DNA of 64,000 nt, taken from assembly GCA_902780935.1 (NCBI GenBank), contig CACZHP010000003.1:1-64000 (forward strand). Reading direction: 5' to 3'. The DNA comes from an uncultured Bacteroidia bacterium. GTDB taxonomy: Bacteria; Bacteroidota; Bacteroidia; Bacteroidales; UBA932. Positions 52,244 through 59,851 of the stretch are shown one piece after another (position 1 is the first letter of the stretch; the number at the start of each line of letters is the position of its first letter). The translations under genes were made by a program, and so were the position numbers. The notes under the pieces were generated by a model that had not been told where the DNA came from, searched no databases, and worked only from the letters and a program-made list of their open reading frames with translations.

Positions 52244-53632
52244 TTATTTTGCGAAAGCGTAGGAGAAGCCTTTGACCTGGTTCCATGCGCCGCGGGTGAA
52301 GTCGGGCACCTCGACAGGCATGTTGCCGTTCCTGATCGAGATCTCGCCAAGTTCCGCAAGGCAGCACCACTCGGCCATGTCATAGACATCCATGTCGAGA
52401 GGAAGTCCGTTGTGGAGGCAGTAGATCAACCTGTAGTCCATGATGAAGTCCATTCCGCCGTGGCCACCAACCTCCTTGGCAAGAGCCTCAAGCTCGGGGG
52501 TGAGGATCGGGTTGCGATATTTCTCCTGATATTCCTTTATCTCTTCAGCGGACAGGCGCTTCTCGGTGTTGAAGTCCTCGATGCTGGGAGTCTCCTTGCC
52601 CTGGTCGCCGCGGAGGACGATCTGCTGGATCGGATATTTCCCGGCATAGCCCTCGGTTCCGACGAGCTGGTACATGCGGCTGTAGGGCCTGGGGGTCATC
52701 ACGTCGTGCTCGATCAGGATGGTCTTGCCGTTCTCGGTGAGGATCATCGTGCTGGTCTCATCGCCGTTCTGGAAGTCCTCGCTCTTGCGGCCGTGGCGCT
52801 TCTCGACGTTGCGGGGGCCGTTGACAGCCTTGGTCTCCATCGCGACGAGAGTCTTGAAGCGGTCACCTCTGTGGATGTTGAGAACCTGGGCCACAGGGCC
52901 GAGGCCATGGGTGGCGTAGAGGTCGCCCTTGTGCTTCTCGTTGAAGTCGAGTCTCCAGTTGTTCCAGTACTCATCCCAGAAAGGATCGAGGTTGTGGAGG
53001 TAGGAGCCTTCGACGTGGAGGATATCACCGAAGACACCGGCCTGAGCCATGGAGAGGCAGGACAACTCGAAGAAGTCGTAGCAGCAGTTCTCGAGCATCA
53101 TGCAGTGCTTGCGGGTTCTCTCGGCGGTGTTGATCACATCCCAGATGTCTTTGAGGGAAGCGGCCATAGGGACCTCGCAGGCGACATGTTTGCCGTGCTC
53201 CATCGCATAGAGGGCCACGGGGACATGGTGGGCCCAGTCAGTGCAGATATAGACCAGGTCGATGTCGTCCCTCTCGCAGAGCTGCTTGTACGCCTCGGTG
53301 CTTCCGGAATATTCGGCGGCTCTGGGCAAGCCTCTGGATTCCAATGTCTTCTGTGACCTCTCGACATTCTCGGGAAGGACATCGCAGAGGGCTACGATCT
53401 GTACTCCGGGAATATAGGTGAAGCGGGGAACCGCTCCGGAGCCTCTCATTCCGAGACCGACGAAACCGACCCTGACGGTCTCGATCGGGGGAACGGTCAG
53501 GCCGATGACGTTCTCCTGCCCGGCGGGACGGGCGGGAACATCGACCTTGATGGAGCCGACAGTGGCCTTCTTGGATGTGCAGGCGGCCGCCAAGATGAGC
53601 AGCGAAGCCGCAAGGAATGTCTTTAATTTCAT
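52244..53632 (-). CDS. Gfo/Idh/MocA-family (GH109-like) lipoprotein, first of a pair
   Basis: 462-residue paralogue of the next gene with the same layout: lipobox Cys18 (ILAAAC), VGFVGLGMRGSGAVPRFTYI, EVPMAASLKDIWDVIN, HGLGPVAQVLNIHRGDRF, and the shared C-terminal GGHGGMDFIMDYRLIYCL and PVEVPDFTRGAW. Periplasmic or surface NAD-dependent glycosidase is the likely role. It has its own -7 box at 53662-53669 and follows the GH29 fucosidase, hinting at mucin or host-glycan attack. Confidence 0.88.
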   Translation of the reverse strand: MKLKTFLAASLLILAAACTSKKATVGSIKVDVPARPAGQENVIGLTVPPIETVRVGFVGLGMRGSGAVPRFTYIPGVQIVALCDVLPENVERSQKTLESRGLPRAAEYSGSTEAYKQLCERDDIDLVYICTDWAHHVPVALYAMEHGKHVACEVPMAASLKDIWDVINTAERTRKHCMMLENCCYDFFELSCLSMAQAGVFGDILHVEGSYLHNLDPFWDEYWNNWRLDFNEKHKGDLYATHGLGPVAQVLNIHRGDRFKTLVAMETKAVNGPRNVEKRHGRKSEDFQNGDETSTMILTENGKTILIEHDVMTPRPYSRMYQLVGTEGYAGKYPIQQIVLRGDQGKETPSIEDFNTEKRLSAEEIKEYQEKYRNPILTPELEALAKEVGGHGGMDFIMDYRLIYCLHNGLPLDMDVYDMAEWCCLAELGEISIRNGNMPVEVPDFTRGAWNQVKGFSYAFAK

Positions 53633-53661
53633 ATTGTTTTGTGTTTATAGATTCTACACTT

Positions 53662-53669
53662 CAAAATTA
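53662..53669 (-). promoter_or_regulatory. Promoter -7 box (TAATTTTG) before the GH109-like pair
   Basis: Exact TAnnTTTG on the minus strand in the 41-base gap after the GH29 gene; predicted leader about 23 nt. Confidence 0.45.
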
Positions 53670-53673
53670 GCGA

Positions 53674-55116
53674 TTAATCTGAATAATCGGAAATATTGTC
53701 GAGATAAAGTCCGAATCCGTTGATCACGACAGGGGCGAAGGCGACGAGGTTAACCCTCACTTTCGAGGTGGTGACCTTTTCCGTCGGGACAATCCTCTTG
53801 TAGCCTATGGTGGTCTCCCGGGCTATCTCTTTCCATTGACCATCAGGACCTTCCGCCTCGACAGTGAAGGACTTGACCCTTTGTCCCAGAGGAATATATT
53901 CCTGGATCAGAACCCTGTTGAAGGTCTTCTCTCCGGCGAGGTCGAAGGTCACTGATGCCTCGTTGACGCCGTCCTTTGTCGCCCAGTAGGAGTCAAAGTT
54001 TCCGTCAAGGATGTTTTCGGCACCAAATCCGCGGCCCCTTACGTTGGAGGCCTTGGCCTTTGCCCCGTCGGCGAGATTGTCTTTGAAGATCTCGTCGATG
54101 GCCCTGCGGAACTCCATGAGCCGGGCTGAGTCGGCGGAGTGGATGAGACCCCGGTCATCCGGCGGGACATTGAGCAGCAGCAGGGAGTTCCTTCCGACGC
54201 TGGTGTAATAGATGCTCAGCAACTTATTGAGGGACTTGACTTTGTCGTTCTCGCTCTCCCTCCAGAACCAGCCCGGGCGGATGGAGACGTCGGTCTCGGC
54301 GGGATGCCAGACGGCTCCGTGGACGTTGCCGGTGTTGAGGGTGTCCGTCGAAGGGGATCCTGCCCCGGGGGTGAATCCCTTAGTGTTCAGAGTACTCCAG
54401 TTTGTCCTTCCGGCAACTCCTCTCTCGTTTCCGACCCAGCGGCAGCCGGGACCCACATCGCTGAACATGATGGCGTTGGGAGAATATTTCAAGACAGTCT
54501 CATGGAAGCGGGGCCAGTCATAAACCTGCTTTTTCCCGTTGGGGCCCTCGCCGTTGGCTCCGTCGAACCACTGCTCGAAAACCTCCCCGTAGCGACCGTC
54601 ATGGACAGTCTCCAGGGTCTTTACATACACGTCGTTATACTCGGGAGTGCCGTAATGCGGGTCGTTGCGGTCCCAGGGGGATACATAGACTCCGAACTTG
54701 AGGCCTTCCTTCGCGCAAGCCTCTGAGAGTTCTTTCAGCACATCTCCCTTGCCGTCTTTCCATGGGCTCTGGGCCACAGTGTGGGTACTGACAGGGTTGG
54801 GCCACAGGCAGAAACCGTCGTGGTGCTTGCCGGTGATGATGATCCCCTTGAAGCCGGCGGCCTTGGCGATGGATGCCCACTGGCCGCAGTCAAGGGCTGA
54901 AGGATTGAATATATCCTCGGCTTCCGTGCCGAGACCCCATTCCAGGCCGGTGAAAGTGTTGGGACCGAAATGGGCGAACATGTTCATCTCCATCTTCTGC
55001 CACTCGACCTGCTGGGGGGTAGGAACGGCCCCGTAGGGCTCCGGGGGAGCTACTTTGCCGCAGGAAGCGACCAGGGCGAGCCCCGCTACGGAAACAATTG
55101 ATAATAAACCTCTCAT
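53674..55116 (-). CDS. GH29 alpha-L-fucosidase lipoprotein
   Basis: 480-residue exported fucosidase (lipobox Cys19 in ALVASC). The GH29 barrel shows MFAHFGPNTFTGLEWG, GIIITGKHHDGFCLW and the nucleophile Asp185 in EQWFDGANGEG, with SDVGPGCRWVGNERG downstream. A C-terminal ~130-residue beta-sandwich (from about residue 345, VRGRGFGAENILDGNFDSYWAT) fits an F5/8-type carbohydrate-binding module. Located 4 bases after the M16 peptidase gene in a run that begins with dnaX. Confidence 0.92.
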   Translation of the reverse strand: MRGLLSIVSVAGLALVASCGKVAPPEPYGAVPTPQQVEWQKMEMNMFAHFGPNTFTGLEWGLGTEAEDIFNPSALDCGQWASIAKAAGFKGIIITGKHHDGFCLWPNPVSTHTVAQSPWKDGKGDVLKELSEACAKEGLKFGVYVSPWDRNDPHYGTPEYNDVYVKTLETVHDGRYGEVFEQWFDGANGEGPNGKKQVYDWPRFHETVLKYSPNAIMFSDVGPGCRWVGNERGVAGRTNWSTLNTKGFTPGAGSPSTDTLNTGNVHGAVWHPAETDVSIRPGWFWRESENDKVKSLNKLLSIYYTSVGRNSLLLLNVPPDDRGLIHSADSARLMEFRRAIDEIFKDNLADGAKAKASNVRGRGFGAENILDGNFDSYWATKDGVNEASVTFDLAGEKTFNRVLIQEYIPLGQRVKSFTVEAEGPDGQWKEIARETTIGYKRIVPTEKVTTSKVRVNLVAFAPVVINGFGLYLDNISDYSD

Positions 55117-55120
55117 ATTA

Positions 55121-56350
55121 TTACAAATAAATAAGCGTCGACATTGTCTCCGGATTGAAAATCTTCCTCGCCGACTCCCGGATCCGGTCGGCGGAGACAG
55201 CCTCTATCGCTTCCCTGTTCTGGCTGTCAGTGGAAACGTCCCCGAAAGCGACCAGGCTTTTGCCCATGGACAGGCATTGGGTCTCACCGTTGTCGGAACT
55301 GATGGCCAGCTGGCCGAGAAGCTGTTTCTTGGCCGCCCTCATGGCAGAGTCGGACAAAAGCTCGTCCTGCATCTTCCGGATCACTTTCTCAACCCCTTTC
55401 ATGCACTTCTGGAGGTTGGACCTGTCGCAACCCATTGAGACCGCCATGACTCCCGTGTCCGAGTATTGGGTATATGAGGCCTCCACCCCGTACACCCAGC
55501 CGTTCCTCTCCCTCAGTAGGTCGTTCAGCTTGGAGTTCGAGGCCGGCCCTCCGACAATATTCGCGAGCAGGATAGCGCTGAACCGTCCATCCTGGTCGTA
55601 AAGGGACGGAGCCAGGCCCCCGATCACGGCGTTGACCTCATGATTCCTTTTCTCAAGGGTCTTGTTGAATATCACGGGGGTGTCCACGGGTTGGAGAATC
55701 CGTTCCACGGACTCTGCCCAAGAGCCGTCGAACACTTTCTCCGCGAGCCTAAGCACACCTTGCTCCATCTTCTTCTCGTCGATGTCGGCGACAACCGCGA
55801 GGGCCATGTTCCCGGGGGTGAACCTCTCCTTGACGAATTTCCTCAGCTCCTGGGCGGAGATTTTCTTGACACTCGCCGCGGTCCCGAGGATAGGCCTCCC
55901 GAGGGGGTGTCCCGCAAGCAGGGCCTCCTCAAACTTGTCGTACACGTCGTCGGCGGGGGAGTCCTTGTACGAGCTGATCTCGTCGATGACCACGCCTTTC
56001 TCAATAGCGATCTCCTCCTCAGGAAATACGGGGCATGTCGCCAGTTCCAGCAGCAGGGAAGCTGCCTTCCCGAGATCTTCTTTCAGCACCGTCGAATGAA
56101 GCACTATCTCCTCCTTGGTAGTGAACGCGTTAAGGTCACCGCCCAGCTTGTCCAGATAGCTGTTGATGACCTTGGCGCTTTTCCGGGATGTGCCTTTGAA
56201 TATCGTGTGCTCGGTGAAATGGGCGATCCCGCTGTGGTGGCCACCCTCATCCCTGGTGCCGCATTTGATGGTCAGGGAGCAGTAGCCTACAGCCCTTCCG
56301 CTCCTTCTGACAGCGTATCGCAACCCGCAGGGGGCTTTGCCAACCAGCAT
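55121..56350 (-). CDS. M16-family zinc peptidase
   Basis: 409-residue pitrilysin-family peptidase with the inverted zinc motif HxxEH (HFTEH at 44-48) in GIAHFTEHTIFKGT, and the downstream glutamate region EKGVVIDEISSYKD. A single M16 pair (active half and C-terminal half, VVGGPASNSKLNDLLRERNG) as in the Bacteroidetes mitochondrial-processing-peptidase-like proteins. No signal peptide is visible, so a cytoplasmic location is likely. Its first base overlaps the stop of the gene at 56350. Confidence 0.92.
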   Translation of the reverse strand: MLVGKAPCGLRYAVRRSGRAVGYCSLTIKCGTRDEGGHHSGIAHFTEHTIFKGTSRKSAKVINSYLDKLGGDLNAFTTKEEIVLHSTVLKEDLGKAASLLLELATCPVFPEEEIAIEKGVVIDEISSYKDSPADDVYDKFEEALLAGHPLGRPILGTAASVKKISAQELRKFVKERFTPGNMALAVVADIDEKKMEQGVLRLAEKVFDGSWAESVERILQPVDTPVIFNKTLEKRNHEVNAVIGGLAPSLYDQDGRFSAILLANIVGGPASNSKLNDLLRERNGWVYGVEASYTQYSDTGVMAVSMGCDRSNLQKCMKGVEKVIRKMQDELLSDSAMRAAKKQLLGQLAISSDNGETQCLSMGKSLVAFGDVSTDSQNREAIEAVSADRIRESARKIFNPETMSTLIYL

Positions 56351-57207
56351 TATTTCCTTAGGAGTTTAATGGCTTTCAAGTCGCTCTCCAGGAAACCGGC
56401 ACCCTGGCGGGGTGAGATCCTGTGCTTCTTGTACCAGTACAGCTTATGGTCGTCAGCCCCGATGAGCATCTTGTAGCACACCGAGCCGTTGACCGGTTCG
56501 GAAGGGGCGACCACGTAGCTCACAACGGCATTGAAAGTACCCTCGGAGAACACATCGTCCACATCCTCCTCGTCTTCTTTCACGAATATATCCTCATCAA
56601 GGGACTCAACAGTCTTCTCGCCAACTTGCGGGGCAAAGTCTTCCTCGAAGAAATATATCTGTTTCATCCTCAACTTCTTGGAGTCGTTGGCTCCGAGCGG
56701 GGAATATGCCTTGACCTCCGAGCTGGTCAGGCTCTGGGCATGCTCCTGCATGATGGTGAGGAATGCCGGAAGCAGGAGGAACTCCCTTCCGGAGGGATCC
56801 ATCGCCGAGCGGAGGGGGAAGGTCACGACCTCGAGCATGTCTTCGATTGACTTGTCAGCGCCCTCGCCGCCTTTGACGAAGGTGAGCAGGTCGATGCCGG
56901 GCTCAGCCTCCTTCCTCTGCTGGCCCTTCACGACGAGAAGGAAGTAGAACTTGCTGTCTGTCTTTATCTTCTGGAATTCCTCATTGGTGCAGAACTCGTA
57001 TGGGGAAAGCGTCCAGGCCGTCGTTACGGACTGCTTGAGGGCCTCGTCGAGCATCTCGTCACCGGTCATGACCACTTTCACGGTCTTGGCGGTCAAGTCC
57101 TTGAGTTTCTCTTTCCTGGTATAGATCTGGGCCTGCCCGAGAAGATCCGAGGGAATCATCATTGTGGCCAGAACGGCCAGCGCGAATGTTAATATGGTAC
57201 GTCTCAT
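56350..57207 (-). CDS. Exported protein of unknown function
   Basis: 285-residue protein with a Sec signal (MRRTILTFALAVLATMMI, cleavage near GQA-Q). The mature part is alternating alpha/beta with YTRKEKLKDLTAKTVKVVMT, an acidic stretch VKEDEEDVDDVF near 210-221, and a basic C-terminus. I recognise no domain; similar-length proteins occur beside lptB in Bacteroidales. It lies between lptB and the M16 gene with a 1-base overlap at its end, so an envelope-related role is possible. Confidence 0.75.
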   Translation of the reverse strand: MRRTILTFALAVLATMMIPSDLLGQAQIYTRKEKLKDLTAKTVKVVMTGDEMLDEALKQSVTTAWTLSPYEFCTNEEFQKIKTDSKFYFLLVVKGQQRKEAEPGIDLLTFVKGGEGADKSIEDMLEVVTFPLRSAMDPSGREFLLLPAFLTIMQEHAQSLTSSEVKAYSPLGANDSKKLRMKQIYFFEEDFAPQVGEKTVESLDEDIFVKEDEEDVDDVFSEGTFNAVVSYVVAPSEPVNGSVCYKMLIGADDHKLYWYKKHRISPRQGAGFLESDLKAIKLLRK

Positions 57208-57221
57208 GGTATATATTCAGT

Positions 57222-58043
57222 TTAAGGGTTGTCAGTTTCCTCATCGCTGGGTGCGGCGGCCTTTGCCTTGGCGGCCTCAAGAGCCAGGTGCTCGGCCTTC
57301 GCCCGCTCGACGGATACGGATTTCTTGAGTATGAAGCCTGAGCCGAGGTATTTCGTGCGGACATCCTCGTCGGCGGCGAGCGACTCCGGAGTGCCTTGCT
57401 GAAGGATGGATCCCTCGTACAGGAGGTAAGCCCTGTCGGTGATGGCCAGTGTCTCGCCCACGTTATGGTCTGTGATGATCACTCCGATGTCCTTGTACTT
57501 GAGTTTGGCGATGATGAACTGGATGTCCTCTACGGCGATAGGGTCAACTCCGGCGAAAGGCTCGTCCAGAAGGATGAACTTCGGGTCGATGGCGAGGGCG
57601 CGCGCTATCTCGCAGCGGCGTCGCTCACCTCCTGAAAGCTGGATTCCAAGGCTCTTGCGCACTTTCGAGAGGTTGAACTCGCTGATAAGGCTCTCCAGCC
57701 TTTCTTTCCTCTCTTCTTTCTTCATGTCGGACATCTCCATGACCGACATGATATTGTCCTCGACAGACATCTTACGGAACACGGAAGCCTCTTGGGGAAG
57801 GTATCCTATACCTTTCTGGGCCCTCTTGTACATGGGGAGGTCGGTGATGTCCTCGTCATCCAGGAAAACCCTGCCCCCATTGGGCACGATCTGCCCGGTG
57901 ATCATGTAGAAGCTGGTGGTCTTGCCGGCTCCGTTCGGACCGAGGAAGCCTACGATCTCTCCCTGGTTGATTTCCATGGAGACACCTTTCACAACGGTCC
58001 TGATGCCGTATTTCTTGACGAGATTCTCGCAATGAAGTTTCAT
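57222..58043 (-). CDS. lptB: Lipopolysaccharide export ABC ATP-binding protein
   Basis: ATPase driving LPS transport from the inner membrane to the cell surface. 273 residues: Walker [10 protein letters not shown] near 37-45, Q-loop with YLPQEASVF, signature [15 protein letters not shown] and Walker [14 protein letters not shown], the LptB-specific switch HNVGETLAI. It is about 30 residues longer than E. coli LptB, the extra part being an Ala/Lys-rich C-terminal tail ([16 protein letters not shown]). Follows dnaX by 12 bases. Confidence 0.95.
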   Translation of the reverse strand: MKLHCENLVKKYGIRTVVKGVSMEINQGEIVGFLGPNGAGKTTSFYMITGQIVPNGGRVFLDDEDITDLPMYKRAQKGIGYLPQEASVFRKMSVEDNIMSVMEMSDMKKEERKERLESLISEFNLSKVRKSLGIQLSGGERRRCEIARALAIDPKFILLDEPFAGVDPIAVEDIQFIIAKLKYKDIGVIITDHNVGETLAITDRAYLLYEGSILQQGTPESLAADEDVRTKYLGSGFILKKSVSVERAKAEHLALEAAKAKAAAPSDEETDNP

Positions 58044-58055
58044 TTCGGATACGCT

Positions 58056-59834
58056 TTATCTTGTCTCCAACCCAAAGTCTTTCACCAGGTTCCTCAGCTC
58101 GCCGTTCTGCCCCATCAGGGCGGTGGCCTTCTCCTGGTCAGTGTAGGGCTGGACTTCTTTCTCTTCCATGGGGATCACGCCCACCTCAAGGCGGATCCTG
58201 GAGGACCCTGTTTTCTTCTGCAAATTCCCTTCCAAAGACAGAAGCCTGTTCTCCTGGATCCATTTCCGCTGGGCCTCGTTGCTGACCTGGAAGGTTACGA
58301 CCTTGATCCCGTCGCCGGCCTGGATCTCGACGGTGGCGTTCTCCAGGGTGTTGGCGAGGCGGATCTGGCTCATGGCCTTGAACTCCTCCGGGATGGTTTT
58401 CCATGCGGCCATGATCGCATCGTCATCCGGCAGCTCGTCCGACACGACCGGCGCTTTCTTGACCTCTTTCTTGCTCTCCTCTTCCTCGAGGATGGCGTTC
58501 AGCGACAGCGCCGAGCCTGTCTTCGCCGGTTTTTTGCGAGCTGGTCTCGGGCCGGCAGGGGACGGGTGTTCAGACGCGTCGCTTCGCTCCGCTCCTTCCG
58601 TCGCGGAGCCGTCTACCCCCCTGCGCCCCCCGGGGGGACTGAGGGGCGTTCCCCTCAGACTCCCTGCGTCGCTTCGCTCCGAACCGCCAGTGGCGGGTTT
58701 GGTGTCATTCTGAGCGGAGCAAAGAATCTCCCCTCCCGGGGCCTTCACGAGGAAGCTGAGCTTCATCAGCGCGAACTCGATGTGGAGCCTGGGGTTGACA
58801 GCCATCTTGTACCCCGACTCGCAGGCCGTGGTCACTCCGAGAGCATCGTAAAGGAACTTTAGGGAGCAGCGTCTCGCCTGCTCGACATATCTTTTTTTCA
58901 GGGATTCGGGCAACTCCAGCAATGCGTCGAGACCTCCGTTCTTAGTGACCATCAGGTCCCTGAGATGGGAGCTCAACGCCGAGCAGAAATGCAGGGCGTT
59001 GAATCCTTTTGAAAGTATCTCGTCAAAGGTCAGGAGGGCTTTCCCGTAATCTCCGGCGAGGAAGTCGTCCACCAGGGCGAAGGAATAGTCGTAATCCAGG
59101 ACATTGAGGTTCCGGATGACATCCTCGTATTTGATGTCGGATCCGCAGAACGCCACTGTCTGGTCGAAGATCGTGAGGGCGTCTCGCATGGCTCCATCCG
59201 CCTTCTGGGCGATCACATGGAGGGACTCGTCGTCGATCTTGACGTTTTCCTTCGTGGCTATATTCCTGAGGTTCAAGACCATGTCCGGAATGGAGATCCG
59301 GTTGAAGTCGTAAGTCTGGCATCGGGACAGGATCGTCGGGAGGATCTTGTGCTTCTCGGTGGTGGCGAGGATGAATATGGCGTGTGCCGGCGGCTCCTCA
59401 AGGGTCTTGAGGAAGGCGTTGAAGGCGGCCGTCGAGAGCATGTGGACCTCATCGATGATATAGACGCTGTACTTTCCGACCTGCGGCGGAATCTGCACCT
59501 GGTCCATCAGGTTCTTGATGTCCTCCACTCCGTTGTTGGACGCGGCGTCCAGCTCGTGGATGCAGTACGAGCGGCCTTCCTGGAATGAGACGCAGGACTC
59601 GCATTTCCCGCAGGGCTCCATGTCCTCGGATGGGTTGGAGCAGTTGATGGCCTTGGCGAAGATCCTCGCCGTGGTGGTCTTACCGACCCCTCGGGGACCG
59701 CAGAAAAGGTATGCGTGAGCCAGTTTACCCCTGATTATGGAGTTCTTCAGGGTCTGCGCTATATTGTCCTGTCCGATGAGGGTCTCGAAGGAGTCAGGAC
59801 GGTATTTTCTCGCTGATACGATATAGTCTGACAT
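58056..59834 (-). CDS. dnaX: DNA polymerase III subunit gamma/tau
   Basis: Clamp-loader ATPase. Start ATG 59834 (MSDYIVSARKYRPDSFETLI): the promoter box overlaps the alternative ATG at 59852. 592 residues: Walker A GPRGVGKTT (47-55), zinc cysteines at 65, 75, 78 and 81, DEVHML, and the arginine-finger LSRCQTYDF; domain III ends near residue 365. Between about 366 and 440 lies a low-complexity insert translated from REP-like DNA, including EILCSAQNDT and GSERSDAG/GAERSDAS, before the C-terminal tau-like region. The gene is first in a long minus-strand run with lptB. Confidence 0.96.
   Translation of the reverse strand: MSDYIVSARKYRPDSFETLIGQDNIAQTLKNSIIRGKLAHAYLFCGPRGVGKTTTARIFAKAINCSNPSEDMEPCGKCESCVSFQEGRSYCIHELDAASNNGVEDIKNLMDQVQIPPQVGKYSVYIIDEVHMLSTAAFNAFLKTLEEPPAHAIFILATTEKHKILPTILSRCQTYDFNRISIPDMVLNLRNIATKENVKIDDESLHVIAQKADGAMRDALTIFDQTVAFCGSDIKYEDVIRNLNVLDYDYSFALVDDFLAGDYGKALLTFDEILSKGFNALHFCSALSSHLRDLMVTKNGGLDALLELPESLKKRYVEQARRCSLKFLYDALGVTTACESGYKMAVNPRLHIEFALMKLSFLVKAPGGEILCSAQNDTKPATGGSERSDAGSLRGTPLSPPGGRRGVDGSATEGAERSDASEHPSPAGPRPARKKPAKTGSALSLNAILEEEESKKEVKKAPVVSDELPDDDAIMAAWKTIPEEFKAMSQIRLANTLENATVEIQAGDGIKVVTFQVSNEAQRKWIQENRLLSLEGNLQKKTGSSRIRLEVGVIPMEEKEVQPYTDQEKATALMGQNGELRNLVKDFGLETR
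58576..58680. repeat. GC-rich palindromic repeat cluster inside dnaX
   Basis: In-frame within dnaX: GCGTCGCTTCGCTCCGCTCC at 58576-58595 (identical to 63351-63370 in ispH), a shorter copy GCGTCGCTTCGCTCC at 58666-58680, the palindrome CCCCCC/GGGGGG at 58626-58637, and an 8-bp hairpin CTGAGGGG-CGTT-CCCCTCAG at 58639-58658. Confidence 0.75.
58702..58729 (+). repeat. REP-like dispersed repeat, in-frame copy in dnaX
   Basis: 28-nt unit starting GTGTCATTCTGAGCGGAG and ending CAAAGAATCT, on the strand opposite dnaX and translated as EILCSAQNDT at about residues 369-378. Same family as copies at 20491, 41372 and 46915. Confidence 0.75.
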
Positions 59835-59840
59835 AACATA

Positions 59841-59848
59841 CAAATATA
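59841..59848 (-). promoter_or_regulatory. dnaX promoter -7 box (TATATTTG), near-leaderless
   Basis: Exact TAnnTTTG on the minus strand, followed by TATGTT and ATG at 59834. It overlaps the codons of the alternative upstream start, which rules that start out for transcripts from this promoter. Confidence 0.6.
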
Positions 59849-59851
59849 GCA

